From Tetracentron sinense (taxonomy: Eukaryota > Streptophyta > Magnoliopsida > Trochodendrales > Trochodendraceae): a stretch of DNA of 64,000 bases. The notes under the pieces are model-generated. The model was not told where the DNA came from. It ran no database searches and was given only the letters and a program-made list of their open reading frames with translations. Below are positions 35,900 to 47,727 of this stretch, piece after piece; within the stretch, counting starts at the first letter, position 1; every line of letters begins with the position of its first letter. The DNA is taken from contig CM026561.1 of assembly GCA_015143295.1 (NCBI GenBank), positions 36,150,875-36,214,874 of the forward strand. The letters are read 5' to 3'. The translations under genes were made by a program, and so were the position numbers.

Positions 35900-37299
35900 T
35901 GAATAGGTGTCGGGGAAACAAGATCTTGTGAGGCTGGGGTAGAAATCACATCATCTGTTCTAATAATGGTAACTGGTGTGTCAATGGAACGAGGCAAAAC
36001 TAGAGGTAGAGAGAAAACTGGAGTGTCACTCAGATCCTCTTGGAAAGAAATCTTTCTATGCTTCAAACTCCCACTGTCCTGTCCATCCTCGAAAAATTTT
36101 GCATGACTAGTCTCTATGATTTCCATATTTCTTGATGGACAATAGAATCTGAAACCCTTGGACCTTTCAGGATATCCGATAAAATAACAGGTCACGATCC
36201 TGGGGTCAAGCTTCTTAATCCCTGGATTATATAACTTAGCCTCAGCAAGACATCCCCAAACATGGAGATGGCCAAGACTTGGCTTCCTGCCCGTCCAAAG
36301 CTTAAAAGGAGTTTCAGGTGCAGCCTTATAGGGAACTCTATTAAGAATGTAGACAACCATCTTTAATGCTTCTCCCCAAAAGGATTCTGGTAGTTCAGAG
36401 TGACTCATCATACTCCTGACAGCATTCTGATAGGTACGGTTTCTTCTCTCAGAAACACCATTCTGCTCAGGTGTTCCTGGAGTAGTATATTGAGGAACAA
36501 TCCCTTGCCCTCTCAAGTATTCAACAAAATTTCCATGGTTGACACCGTCATGATCCATTCAACCATAGTACTCTCTTCCTCGATCAAAATGAATAACCTT
36601 AATTTTCTTGTCAAGTTGTTTCTCAACTTCCCTCTGAAAAAGCTTAAACATTTCCAAAGCTTCAGATTTATGATGAATCAAGTAGACATAAGCAAATCTA
36701 GATAAATCATCAATAAAACTGATAAAGTAGCGCTGACCACCACGAGAAGGAGTTGGAAAAGGCCCACATATATCTTTATGTATCAACTCCAATAAGCTTG
36801 AAGCTTTGGAGGCCTGGAAATTTCGTTGCTTAGTCATCTTCCCCTTAATGCAATCCACACAAGTATCAAGATCAGAGAAATCTAAGGGGGCTAGGATCCC
36901 ATCCTTAACCAATGCCTCGAACCTTCTCCTAGAGATATGACCCAATCTCTTATGCCATAACATTGAAGATTTCTCTGATAAACGAGGACACTTAGAGCCA
37001 AAAGGTAAAGAATCAGAGGATACGCATAACAAAGAAGATGCAAAGGAAACATCAATAGATAACTGATATAAGCCATCAACTAACAATCCATGTCCAACAA
37101 TGTCAGAATGGTATGAAATAGTCAATCTGCCATCTCCAAAAGAAAAACCATAACCAATAACATCAAGTCTGGAAATAGAAATAAGGTTTCGTCTAAATGA
37201 CGGTACATAAAATGTGTCCTTTAAAACCAAAGTGAATCCAGAATCTAAGACTAGATGACAGGTCCCAACAGCCTCGACCTTCATCGTCTCCGCATTTCC
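35900..37299 (-). pseudogene. copia integrase region, fossil
   Basis: Shows the LWHKRLGHIS zinc-binding block, DICGPFPTPS, the FIDDLSRFAYVYLI block, and [15 protein letters not shown] with [16 protein letters not shown]. These are standard Ty1/copia integrase signatures. Confidence 0.85.
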
Positions 37300-38304
37300 C
37301 AGGAAAAGCCTATCCTCCAGTCTGGGGTTTCTCCTGTTGACGAACCCCTGCAAAGAATGTGTAATGTGCACAGAAGCACCCGAGTCAATCCACCAAGAAT
37401 TTGTTGGAACATTGATAAGATTTGACTCAAAACAAACTGAAACTATATTAATACCTCCTTTGTTCTTCTTCAACCAGTTCTGGAACTTATAACAGTCTTT
37501 CTTCATGTGCCCTTTCATTGTGCAGAACCAACATTCTTCACTTTCAGGTTTAACTACCTCTCTCTTATTGCTATCTTTAAAACCCTTTTTAGGTTTAAAG
37601 TTGTTAACCTTGTTGTAGCCTTTCTTCTTGAAATTTTTTTTGCTACCTGAGTGCATGGCTAAATGAGCTGATTCAGATTTAGAGCTCCTAAGACGTTCTT
37701 CCTCAGTAACACACAATGTAGAAAGTTGATGAAAATCCCACTTAGTCTCTTGAGCATTATAGTTTACCTTAAAGGTATCAAAAGACACTGGCAATGAATA
37801 AACTGCCATATGGACCAACAAATCATCCTCAAAAGTGAGACCTTGCTCTCGTAACCGAATAGCACACTTAGACATTTTCATGAGATGCTCAAGGACATTA
37901 CCATTACCATCATATTTCAACGATATCAACTGAGCTAGAAACCTATACTGGAGAGACTTCTTAGTGCCAACAAACTATTTCTTAATAACTGAAAATAATT
38001 CCTTTGCCGTGTCAGTGGTTTGAATACCACCACAAAGTGTCTTACTAATGGAAGCCCGAATGATCAACAAGGCCATTCGGTTTGCCTTCACCCATTTGGC
38101 AAAATGGGCTTTCACAGATTCTGGAGAATCTGCTACAGGAGTACTAGGCTTATCCTCTGTAAGGGCAAAATCATAATCCATACAACCCAACATGATTTCA
38201 ATGCTCATCCTCCAAGAATTATAATTGGACCCTTTTAATGGCTCAATCCCTGATAATTGCTTTTGAATCATGGATCCGTCCATAACTACATTAAAATAAG
38301 TCAA
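37300..38304 (-). pseudogene. copia gag and protease region, fossil
   Basis: The gag start is at about 38304 (LSGIEPLKGSNYNSWRMSIE). A zinc knuckle C..C...GH....C is near 37500-37550, and the protease block WWIDSGASVHITHS near 37360-37400. Confidence 0.8.
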
Positions 38305-38309
38305 TCATG

Positions 38310-39283
38310 TCTATAAGACACTAATAATATAGGGATCATAGCTTTAACAATTTTCTCAATTCGTGCTAGGGGTTGATGCCGAATTGATCATAGTGTTTTA
38401 CCATATGCTAACTTTCCACTCTGCAGGAACAAGAAGGTACATCAGATAATCTCACCTTTGGGCAGAGACTTTGACATGTCCTTGCCCCCTATTAGCATAG
38501 ACCTAGTCATTTGTGTTCCAGTTTGATACAAATACTACCACTACCTTTAGGCAAGAGGGTTATCTTTCTCCCCTTCACACTCATGACTATTCTACTCACT
38601 CAACTCACACAAAAACCTCCTAAATCACCTTTGGGCAAAAATAGTGATTCTATGCAATTGAGTGCTACCTCCTGATCTTAATGAGATTTAAATCCCAACA
38701 TTCAAGAAGCTGTAACTTTCAAAAAGCCGGCACCTTTGGGCAGACTACGACTTTATTTCGATCACAATTCCTTAAACAATCATTTTATTGGTCCTCCTAA
38801 ACCCCAATAGGCAAGACCTAAAACTTCAAATTAACTCACTATGTTTAGGATCATTCATTTAATTCCTAAACATAAGCATGCAATAAATAACAATTTTTTT
38901 TCATCAATAAACAACTTAAGAATGCTGTTAAACTATATTTTAGTGTGAAGGGCTTCGAAACAAGTATTTACGGGCCCAAAACAGACTCAAAACAAGTCCC
39001 TAGCGTTGAAAACAAGTTGTGTATGAAAATGGGTCAAATAGAATTCAGATCAGGTTCAGCCCGACCCGCAAGATTGTTTTCTCTACCCTGTTAAACACAA
39101 TTCCAACAGCAACATTTGAAGATAAAGTATTTTTTCACAAATATGCTTCGGTTTTTATTAATTTGACTCATCATCCGAAGTCCGATTGAGGTAAGGTTAG
39201 GCTCGTTGGATTCGTATGAAAAAGGGGAACAAGACCCAAACTCTGAGGATGTGATTTTGATTGTAAACAAAAACTCAATCTAA
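38310..39283 (-). other. copia untranslated leader
   Basis: About 970 bp between the primer site and gag. A 12-bp motif CACCTTTGGGCA, or a close variant, occurs four times (about 38453, 38551, 38629, 38731). No frame is supported. Confidence 0.55.
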
Positions 39284-39297
39284 GCTCTGATACCAAT

Positions 39298-39793
39298 TGA
39301 TAGGACTAATTAAAATCCAATAAATATTCAACTTCCAATATCTAGAGCCCTGTTACAATCAAACATTGTAAGATACAAAAAAAAATACATACCTCTGTCT
39401 CTTCGGAATGTGCAATGTGATCTGCAAAATAAAATAAAAGAAGGGAGCCTACCCCACTTCCTGCACACATTCTTGGCCAGAGAGATGGGACTCCAATATG
39501 CAACAGCCATATGTATATTATGCGTGTGAGGGAGGGGGACGTTTACCCTATTTATATATCCATGGAGATAGAGTCTCACACCTTTAGGTTTCCTACCCAG
39601 TATGGAAACTAAAGAACAGGGATTTAACCACTTTCTATAAAATAGGAAACCACTACCTATTTATGGAGAGTCCATCAATTTGATTGCCAATTGATATAGG
39701 ATTCTACATATACCTTAATTGATTTAGGCAACATGCAACCCAGGTTTTTTATAGAATGAGTATACGTGTGGGACCACATGAAATATTCTAACA
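39298..39793 (-). repeat. 5' LTR of the copia element (minus sense)
   Basis: This 496-bp copy reads TGTTAGAATATTTCATGTGG...CCTATCA on the minus strand. A TATA-like TATATAAATAG lies on the minus strand near 39550. Confidence 0.85.
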
Positions 39794-39806
39794 AACACAC
39801 CCCTAG

Positions 39807-40317
39807 TGCTAGGAAAACGTTCTAACTAGGATGATAGTTATTGATTTGAGACAAGATATGAATGTAGAGATTTTTTTCATTAATTTCTCACCAAATTCAA
39901 GTATTTTAGAAGGACAAGGAAATCTTACTTGAGAAAATTAGGGATTGATTTCTCTCTTTTTTTTGTAAAAAGTTTCTTTATAATCAAATTCTGATTTTAT
40001 TTATTTTTTGTTCATCTTCTATTTTTTAGACCTTATTTCCTAGGGAACCAAACAAGAGTTCAAGGTATGCAGAGGATGACTTTATGTAACTGCCGACAAA
40101 CCAACTAATAATTACAAAGAGAGAAACTTTTCACAAGAAGTAGTTGAAAGAGACATGCACATTAGGGATTTGTGACCCACCATTCAAGAGGAAATATGAG
40201 TACCAATTCGCACTACTTGCAACCTTTCGGATGTTATAATCATCAGTGAGTTTAACATTAGTTCTTGAAAGACAGAGCATCTAAGTCTGCCTAATTTATG
40301 ACATCATGGTTTGGTCC
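39807..40317. other. AT-rich spacer; no gene seen
   Basis: It begins with the second copy of the ~65-bp segment described at 32738-32805. Nothing else was recognised. Confidence 0.5.
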
Positions 40318-40326
40318 CTACAGCTT

Positions 40327-40547
40327 GGCAAAAGATTACCTCTGGTGGCTGCCCAAGCTAAGCGCTCGGGCATCCACAAACCATTTGGCAGCTGGCGAGA
40401 TTTTAGGTGAGAAGTCATTTCATTGTCTCCCCTTGATTTTGACTTCTCCCCATTTGATTTCTTTCCCCTTTAAAAACGCAAGGTGTTTAATGGTTTGTGG
40501 ATGCCCGAGCGCTTAGCTCGGGCAGCCACCAGAGGTAATCTTTTGCC
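40327..40547. mobile_element. Foldback MITE, Mutator-like
   Basis: The 221-bp element has near-perfect ~59-bp inverted ends that begin GGCAAAAGATTACCTCTGG. It is flanked by a perfect 9-bp duplication, CTACAGCTT (40318-40326 and 40548-40556). Long inverted ends and a 9-bp duplication point to Mutator-like elements. The small plus-strand frame at 40298-40516 lies across it and is not a gene. Confidence 0.85.
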
Positions 40548-40556
40548 CTACAGCTT

Positions 40557-41815
40557 TGGCATTTCATATTTCATGATCGTAATTTGACCGTTTAGATTAT
40601 TCATTTCATAAACATTGTGCAGAAAGCACTCGACATTTTGAGATTTGTGAGATTTACTATCCAAGCCTTTTTTAGGGATTTGGCTGTAACTCTCTTCCTT
40701 CTCACTAAAGCTACCGAGGACACATAATAAGAACGCAGAGCAAAGATTAGCAAACCCTCGGGTACGCTGCTTAAAGTTAGTTAAGATTTTTTTTCCACTA
40801 AAAACCAAAGTTGGATTGCTAAATCTCTAAGGGTCAGTAAATCTTAACCATAGTTGGTGAGTATTTAAAAGTGAGGCCTGGATCAATGAGAACCAGCCAT
40901 TTTCGTTACATAATGGACACTACGGATACCTTAAGCATTTTCCAAGAAAGTTTGGGCGTTCTATTTGCAAATGGTGGACCAATAAGCATGTGCAGCACAT
41001 GCAATGGTAGAGATCAATATGGATGAATTTCACATTGTTTCCCTTTGTGCATATCACGGACAAACATTAGCTAGAGGACATGCACATGCTAATTCTTGCA
41101 TCACCTCTTGCATTGCATGTGAACAAAGTCAAGTTGTTTCTCTTTACGTACTTCATCGACAAACATTAGTTGGAGGACATGTACATGCTAATCCATGTAT
41201 CCCTCTTGCATTGCATTTGAGTTAGTTAAGCCTTAGAGCATATTGGGCTTACTCAACCTGTTTCTTGCTGGGCTTGGAGCTCCATCATTCTTCTCTGTGG
41301 GCTGGGCTTAGCCAAATCTGATCGTATGGCAAGTGGGTCAAGACATGGGGGGCTGGGTTTGGGTCTATCCTAGTAACAAAGCTCAACCTTTTCTCGACAT
41401 GGTGGTGAGTGTTATGATTCTGCCTTGTATTCCGGTTGATCTCATGTTGGATTGTACACACCAGGTGCAACTTTACGGGTCCAGCTTTACGTTTTTATGT
41501 AGGATTTATAAACTTTACGGGTCCATCTTTGTGTTTTTGTGTAGGATATATAATTTTGTTTTATATCAGGGTTTTTTCATTGGGGGGAAAAAGAAAGGAG
41601 AGGAGAGAATTTGCAACCCCGTTTCACATGAAATAATGAAAGAATCTCTCATTGGCCCATGGACATAGGCATATTGCCAAATCACATAAATCTGTATTAT
41701 TTTCGTTCCTACTTTTCATCATTATTTTCTCCATGAACTTTACCATTAAAAAGAGAATCTCATACTACCTAGCCCATGTTTGAGCCAGGCCCATTTAGTT
41801 CAAACTAAAAGTAGG
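40557..41815. other. Region upstream of the dead ABA2 copy
   Basis: At about 40825-40905 there is one arm of a small dispersed repeat (core AATCTTAACCATAGTTGG...GATCAATGAG) also seen at 51530-51605 and 63770-63935. At about 41035-41205 there is a ~110-bp near-duplicate (GACAAACATTAGYTRGAGGACATG). The frames at 41333-41668 have no family features. Confidence 0.45.
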
Positions 41816-41820
41816 CGTGA

Positions 41821-41856
41821 CCACACACACACACTCTCTCTCTCTCTCTCTATATA
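41821..41856. repeat. Compound microsatellite before exon 1 of the dead ABA2 copy
   Basis: A run of CA, then CT, then TA dinucleotides, about 70-110 bp before the start codon of the pseudogene's first exon. Confidence 0.8.
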
Positions 41857-42470
41857 TGTATAGACGTCTATTCCACATCTCACTGAGGCTCAGAGAGAGA
41901 AATCAAAGGTAAGGAAAAGCTCGAGCCATGTCCACCAGCAATTCCTCTCTTCCCCACCAAAGGTAATCAACAAAGAGAACACTTTCTTTCATTTTTATAC
42001 TCGCTTCATGGGGGGAGGAGTCACTCACAGGGGGGCTAACAATGGGGATTCGCCCCTAGTCCACAAATTATTTTTTTTAAAAGGGCAAGTTCATTAGTCA
42101 TCGTGTTTTTTGTGTGTCTGTTTGTAAGGAATTTATTTTTTCTCTGAAGTTAGGGGGGCTAGAGCCACCCGTTCCCCGACTCTGGCCCTCTCCCAGGCTA
42201 CGGCGCCCCTATTAGTACAATAGGAATGTTTTTTTTCTTTCAAATTTCAGGGGGGGCTTCCCCTCTGGGCCCCATTTGGCTCCACCCTTGACTGCGATAG
42301 TCCGAGTAAAATGACTATTTCAATTAGCCACTGATCTGGGTTTTAGTGTAAATATTCTAAGATTGCGAGCCATGAATCCACTCACCGTAAATCATATGGA
42401 CCGGTTAGTGATGCCCATGAAAGCTGAGCCATTGGATTATCTAGGGCGAGCTCTTTCATGTGATTCTTAG

Positions 42471-42776
42471 GATCCGTTCTTTTGCGGAAACTTATAAAGT
42501 AGGGCACTTTGCAAGTTTTATTGTTAGACAATATATATTTTCTTTTGAGAACTGGATGTATCTTGTTTTTAATCTCTTGGGTTGCGATTCCTATCATACT
42601 TTAAATGCCACAAAATGTACAATTTCAAGTCTCATAAAAATGATAAGACTTGAAATCTCATGATGGTAAGAATTGATCTTGTTAGAAACCTTGATGAAGT
42701 GACTCAAATTTTCTACCAACCATTATAACCAAGTGCAAAGTGTCGGACTTTATAAGTCTCTGCAAAAGAACGGACC
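42471..42776. mobile_element. Tourist-like MITE (PIF/Harbinger type)
   Basis: The inverted ends begin GGATCCGTTCTTTTGC and GGTCCGTTCTTTTGC (reverse complement) and run on for about 45 bp. TTA flanks both sides (42468-42470 and 42777-42779). A 3-bp TTA/TAA target duplication is usual for this group. About 306 bp, no transposase. Confidence 0.75.
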
Positions 42777-42804
42777 TTATAGTAAATATAGTTGCAAATT
42801 TTAC

Positions 42805-45299
42805 TGTCGCGACCCAAAATACCCCCTGCGAGTTTGGGATACTTTGGCTCGAGATGTGCAAATATCCGACATCAAACCATCCTATAAAACACACAAGGCA
42901 ATATACAATGGAAACATAAAGCAATGTGGAAGCTTAATCGTGTGTGGAAGCGTAACCCAAAATTTTTCTTTCTATTTATACTCTGTTGTATCCCAAGTTT
43001 GTACATACATAATCAAGAGTAAAGGTGGACATGCCCACCTATCAAAATACAAAAAGAACCTCACAGTCTCTCCACTCAACAGTAGTCTAGATAAGGCCAC
43101 CTATCTAGATCTTTATCCTCCTGTGACTGCATCGGGATAGGCAGATCCCTTTCTTCCTCATACTCTTCTTCCACCCATGGTTCCGGATTGCAAATGCTAA
43201 AAGAACCTACCGACATAAACGTACGGCTGAGCATGGAATACTCAGTGTATACCTAGTACTAGCTAACAATGTTATATCAACGATAATATCACATGCGAGT
43301 ACTTAAAAGAAATGTAGTTCACAATCATGCTTAAAACCAACTTAGACATTCACTCGTCAAATCTTATCTTTCCTAGAAAACATAACACCTTCTATAGTTC
43401 TTATGAATTCTTAGTAGCTTATGAGTTTCTTGTGAGTTCCTTGTGAGCTTTTGAGTTCTTGTGAGTTCTTGTGAGCTTTTGAGACTTTCTTGTGAGTTTT
43501 TGTGAGTCTTGTGAGTTCTTGTGAGCTTTTGAGACTTTCTTCTGAGTTCTTGTGAGTCTTGTGAGCCTTGTGAGACTTTCTTGTGAGCAAGAGATTAGCA
43601 CCCGTACAACCCTGGGCTACCAATCTCCTTGACAGTCTAATAACGTGTGAGCAATTCTTGTGAGCAAGAGGTTAGCGCCTACATAACCCTGGGCTACTAA
43701 CCTCCTTAACAGTCTTTCTAATTTGTGAGCACTTCTTGTGAGCAAGAGGTTGGCACTTGCACAACCTTGGGCTACCAACCTCCTTGATAATCCATCGATA
43801 CTTACGAGCATTTCTTGAAAGTTCTTATGAGTTCTTGTGTGTTATTCTTGATGAGTTTCACTTGTAATTTCGATTCTTAGTACTCGTGAGAAAACTTCGT
43901 TCGTATAAACATAGAGTGCGTGGAGTGCTTGTGAGCATCATCATGTATACATTGAAAGCCTTAACAACTCATGTGGTTCATACTAGATATATCGGCATCA
44001 TAGCATATTTAGATATTTTTAAACACATAACATAGTTTCATTCATTGCATTACATCACTAAGATCATGGCCTTTGAGTCTAGTTCATCACATCATGCTTA
44101 AATTCATGGTTTATTGAAAATTAATAATGCTCACCTACAAATATAATTATGTTCATCATCTCATTGAAAAACCCCCAATTCTTAACCTTGTTTACTCAAT
44201 TGATCATAATGTGGTTTTCCCAAAATCCTACCATTACTATTTACATCATAACCTAGTTAGCTAATAGAGTGTTCTTACCATTTCCATTCAACTCATACAT
44301 TAAACCTCACTTCAATCTTTATATCAAAGTAGAGCTAGATAATAGTAGGTACTTACCTCTTGATCAAGTCCTAGGTTGAAGGAGAACCCTTGAGTAGAAA
44401 TCCAAGCTTGTGGAAGCTTGATTGGATCTCTTCTTCTTCAATCCAAAAACCCCATTTGAAAATCTTCTCTCTTCTTTCTCTCCTCCTCTAAGGTCTCTCT
44501 TTAAGTTTAGGGTAACCCAAAACCCCAAAATGATCTTCTATTTATAGGCAAATGGGTGAAATTCCCAAAAAAATCGTACAAAAAGAAACAAAATCGTGCA
44601 TCTATGATCGTTCGTAGTAGTTTACGATCGTTCGTAGATCTACGATCGTTCGTAGGTTCCTACGATCGATCGTAGCTTCTCCAGTGGGTTTCCAACCTTT
44701 TCTGGGCATTACGATCGATCGTAGCAACTCTACGATCATTCGTAGCGCCGCTACGAACGATCGCAACTTTTGTAAAAAGTTTCAGGATTTTTACATTTTC
44801 CTATTTCAACCATAACTTTTAATTCGCTTGCCGGATTTTAACAATTCAACTTGCATTGGATTCGTCTTTCGAAGAGAAACAACTTTAGTGTTTTATAAAA
44901 ATCCTAATTTTGAGTTTTTATTTATCAAAAATGGCTCTAAAGCCGACTGACATGCAAATGGGTTTCATCAACCCATTTTTGCAACAGATCCGATTTCGGA
45001 AATCGAACGATTGACTTAACTCCGACTCAAAATCAAGAAAAGTGATCAACATGAACCTCAAAGAGGGTTCCAATACCTTTCAAAAAATTCAAGAATCACT
45101 CTATTCCGATCAGCCGTGAGAGAACTAGAGCTTTTCAAAGTTGAGGGTATGCCAAGGCATAACCCTTGTTAATACTTAAGAGTATTCTATACTCTTACCT
45201 ACTTCATTCCAAACACCCATATACCAAAAATATACTATTAAAAGCTTTAACATATAATATCCTTCATCATACTAGGCCATCAAGATCCGGGGTTCTACA
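42805..45299 (-). mobile_element. Solo LTR, probably Ty3/gypsy, fossil
   Basis: 2495 bp with TGTCGCGACCC at one end and GGGGTTCTACA at the other, flanked by a perfect 5-bp duplication TTTAC (42800-42804 and 45300-45304). A canonical TATA box CTATAAATAGA is on the minus strand (44537-44547), so it reads minus, TGTAGAACCCCGGATC...GGTCGCGACA. A leader-like CT-rich stretch and a potential donor AGAGGTAAGTA (about 44348-44358) follow. No internal sequence or second LTR is present, which fits recombination between the two LTRs. Seven ~15-bp palindromes lie upstream of the TATA box. Confidence 0.85.
43425..43800. repeat. Minisatellites inside the solo LTR
   Basis: At about 43425-43590 TTGTGAGTTCTTGTGAGCTTTTGAGACTT-like phrases (about 20-45 bp) repeat. 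At about 43585-43800 a ~75-bp unit, GTGAGCAAGAGGTTAGCRCC followed by ACAACCCTGGGCTACYAACC, occurs three times. The minus-strand frames here translate the repeat only. Confidence 0.75.
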
Positions 45300-45490
45300 T
45301 TTACTCTCACTTGATATATAAGGGAAGACCCTTCTGATTGTGGGTTTCAATTCGCCTATGAAGATTTAAAGGGGTGTTTGGTTACAATCATACCCTCAAG
45401 TCTATAAATGTACTCCGACCATCAAGAGCTATTTCTTTGTTTGTGCCTGAGTGACAATAGGATTCTAGGAAAGGTGCACTCTCTTTTTTT

Positions 45491-45829
45491 CACTATAAAA
45501 ATAATGGGTTTTAGCGCGGATATTTAACAGAGGCGGTTTTAACCGCCGTTAAACATTACATACCGCCGTTAAACATTACATACCGTTATAATCATACATG
45601 AATTGAAGGAATTGTCCTTATTTAACCGTCGTTAAAGGGTTGACAAAACCGTCACTACAAAGTATATCAACAACGGCAGTTATAAAAACCGCCACAAGAA
45701 CCAATGTAAAAGGCTTCCCCGACAAACTATTCAACGACAGTTTGGTAAACTGCTGTCATATTAATTAACGGTGGTTTAGGGACTTTCTGTGGTGGTTTTG
45801 AACCGCGGCTAAAAATTTTGAATTTAGTA
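45491..45829. mobile_element. CACTA-like MITE
   Basis: It starts CACTATAAAAATAATGGG, and its right end is TTTAGTA followed by G. Sub-terminal AACCGCCGTTAAA-type phrases are present in both orientations, as in plant CACTA (En/Spm) derivatives. A 20-bp phrase (CCGCCGTTAAACATTACATA) is tandemly doubled near 45550-45590. The target duplication is not recognised, and one terminus appears mutated. Confidence 0.55.
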
Positions 45830-47727
45830 GGGTTTGGGCTAAGGACTAGTATATTCTCAAATGATGAAAACGTGGCTTCCCATTAGTTTGGCTAAATTGG
45901 CAGCGTAGAATTAATCTTACAACTAAAAATAATATATACATCTCATCTTTAATACCAAGTCCGCTGAAATGCCTACCAGTCGTGGCCTGTGGGTGGATAA
46001 GTAGGGTTGTACATCAAGCCCAAGCTAAAGTATAAAAAAGGAAGAAGACATAACTGGGCTGAGTTTGGGTCCAATGGTCCAAGCTGAATTTGGGCCTGTT
46101 AGCCCGACCCATTGTGTAGACCCGTATACTTTTTTTTTACTGGAGTTATCATGTACTATGTTAGTAATCTTGAATCGGTTAGGCTGTTAAAGCATTCCTA
46201 GCAGCCTCACCAAATTTTACTCACCAAAATGGCCAAAACTCATCTTTTCCTATTTTGGTTATCCACTTTTTTAAAACACTCCCAACAGCTATACCAATAT
46301 AGCCAAAACTCACATTATTTTATTATTTGTGTGAGATCACGATAGTACAAATGGAGAGAGAAATCTTTATTTTATTATTTGTACTAGCAAAAACCTTGTG
46401 CAAATGCACGAGGTGTTGGAAGAAAATGAATAAACAAAAAATATGATGAGAAAATTAAAAATAGACAATAAGAAAAGAATAAAAATAAAATAGAAGAAAA
46501 ATGATGATAGTTTAGTTATCTTATGAGATTTTTTTATATGTATCCTATTAAAAATTCATAATTTTATTGTTATATATTAATATTTATCTCATTATTATAT
46601 AACTTTAAGAAAGTAAGTTTACATCATTATAAAAAAAATTATATCATCTCATCTAAAAATTTAATGTGTTAAAATTATTTAAAAGTTTTAGAGATAATGA
46701 TATTTCTTATAAATAAATAAGTTTTTTAAATAATTAGTTATTAGAAAAAAATTTACATATAAAAGAAAAAGTTAGTCTCTTCATATTCTTCCACCCGAAA
46801 CAACATTTAATTAAATTTTTTCTAGTGTGACGCATTTTAATACAACCACTAGTTTGCATAATATAACAAAATACAAAATAAAAATAAAATAGAGATACCA
46901 TGTCAAGAAACTCAATTTCTTATAGAGTATTTATTAATTAGAGAGTTAATATAATTAATTATAACCTAATTAAATCAATATTACTCCTAATATCAATGGT
47001 AGCATGGATCTCATTAATTTCAATAAGAATAATCTATGTTATTTCAAATTGCTATTACAAGAGTAAAATAGAAGACTCAAAATAGTGTTTAAAATGCACT
47101 AATACTTAGCCAAAACTCCATGTAGAGACTCATAAGTATAAAGGTAAATAATGTCAGAACCAGAACCTAACAACTTCCAATAACATCGAATTACCCAAAA
47201 TATAGTACTTGAAAATGCACTCATGTCATAATGCACCAAAACTTAAGAACTACCCACTAGCTGCCATGAAAACAAACCTCTTAAGATGTCCACTCTAGAT
47301 GCTCTTAGGTCCATGGTGAACCATACTAACTAAAATGCACAACATGCTAAATCCTTACATGTTTGAGAATGTAGGTGTCTAGTAAATTTGTCTACTATTT
47401 ATAAGGGATTAGAGAGAAGGTAGACCAAGAGTCATAAAATTAGATGTTATAATTTTAATAAATTACAATTAAATAATGAAAATGTGGAGGGAAGAAAGAA
47501 AAGACCCTTAGGTTTCATATTTTTAATAATTTAAATGTTACAACTTAATTAATTGTAATTAAATAGTAGAATTAGAAAAAATAATAAATATTTAATGTTA
47601 CAATTTAATTAATTGTAATTAAAAAATAAAAAATGAGTGGGTAAAGGTGAGCATTTAACCCATCACTTAATTAGGAAAAAAAAACAATAATTAAAAGGAT
47701 GACATGATGTCTTCTTATTGGATCAAT

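Larger units (their letters stand above)
33068..39793 (-). mobile_element. Ty1/copia retrotransposon, fossil
   Basis: The element has 5-bp flanks AACAC (33063-33067 and 39794-39798) and LTRs of about 497 bp at both ends. On the minus strand the 5' LTR is followed by TGGTATCAGAGC, the initiator-Met tRNA primer site (about 39284-39296). The 3' LTR is preceded by a purine tract AAGTGGGAGAT. The order is gag, protease, integrase, reverse transcriptase, RNase H, as in Ty1/copia. The coding part is close to whole but has roughly half a dozen breaks. The LTRs differ by about 4% by eye, so it is the youngest of the three full-length retroelements here. Confidence 0.9.
32818..39806. mobile_element. 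MITE split by the copia element
   Basis: The left terminus CTAGGATGCGTTCGTTTG at 32818 and the right terminus (reverse complement) CTAGGGGTGTGTTCGGTTGG are inverted copies, both continuing CGAGAAAGTG. The right terminus is interrupted by the copia insertion. The MITE is 32818-33067 plus 39799-39806, about 258 bp in all. The family was not determined. The body is rich in TTTTCTTTTC. Confidence 0.6.

Noticed and set aside
40298-40516. Small plus-strand reading frame
   Set aside because: It lies across the left part of a foldback MITE with a 9-bp duplication.
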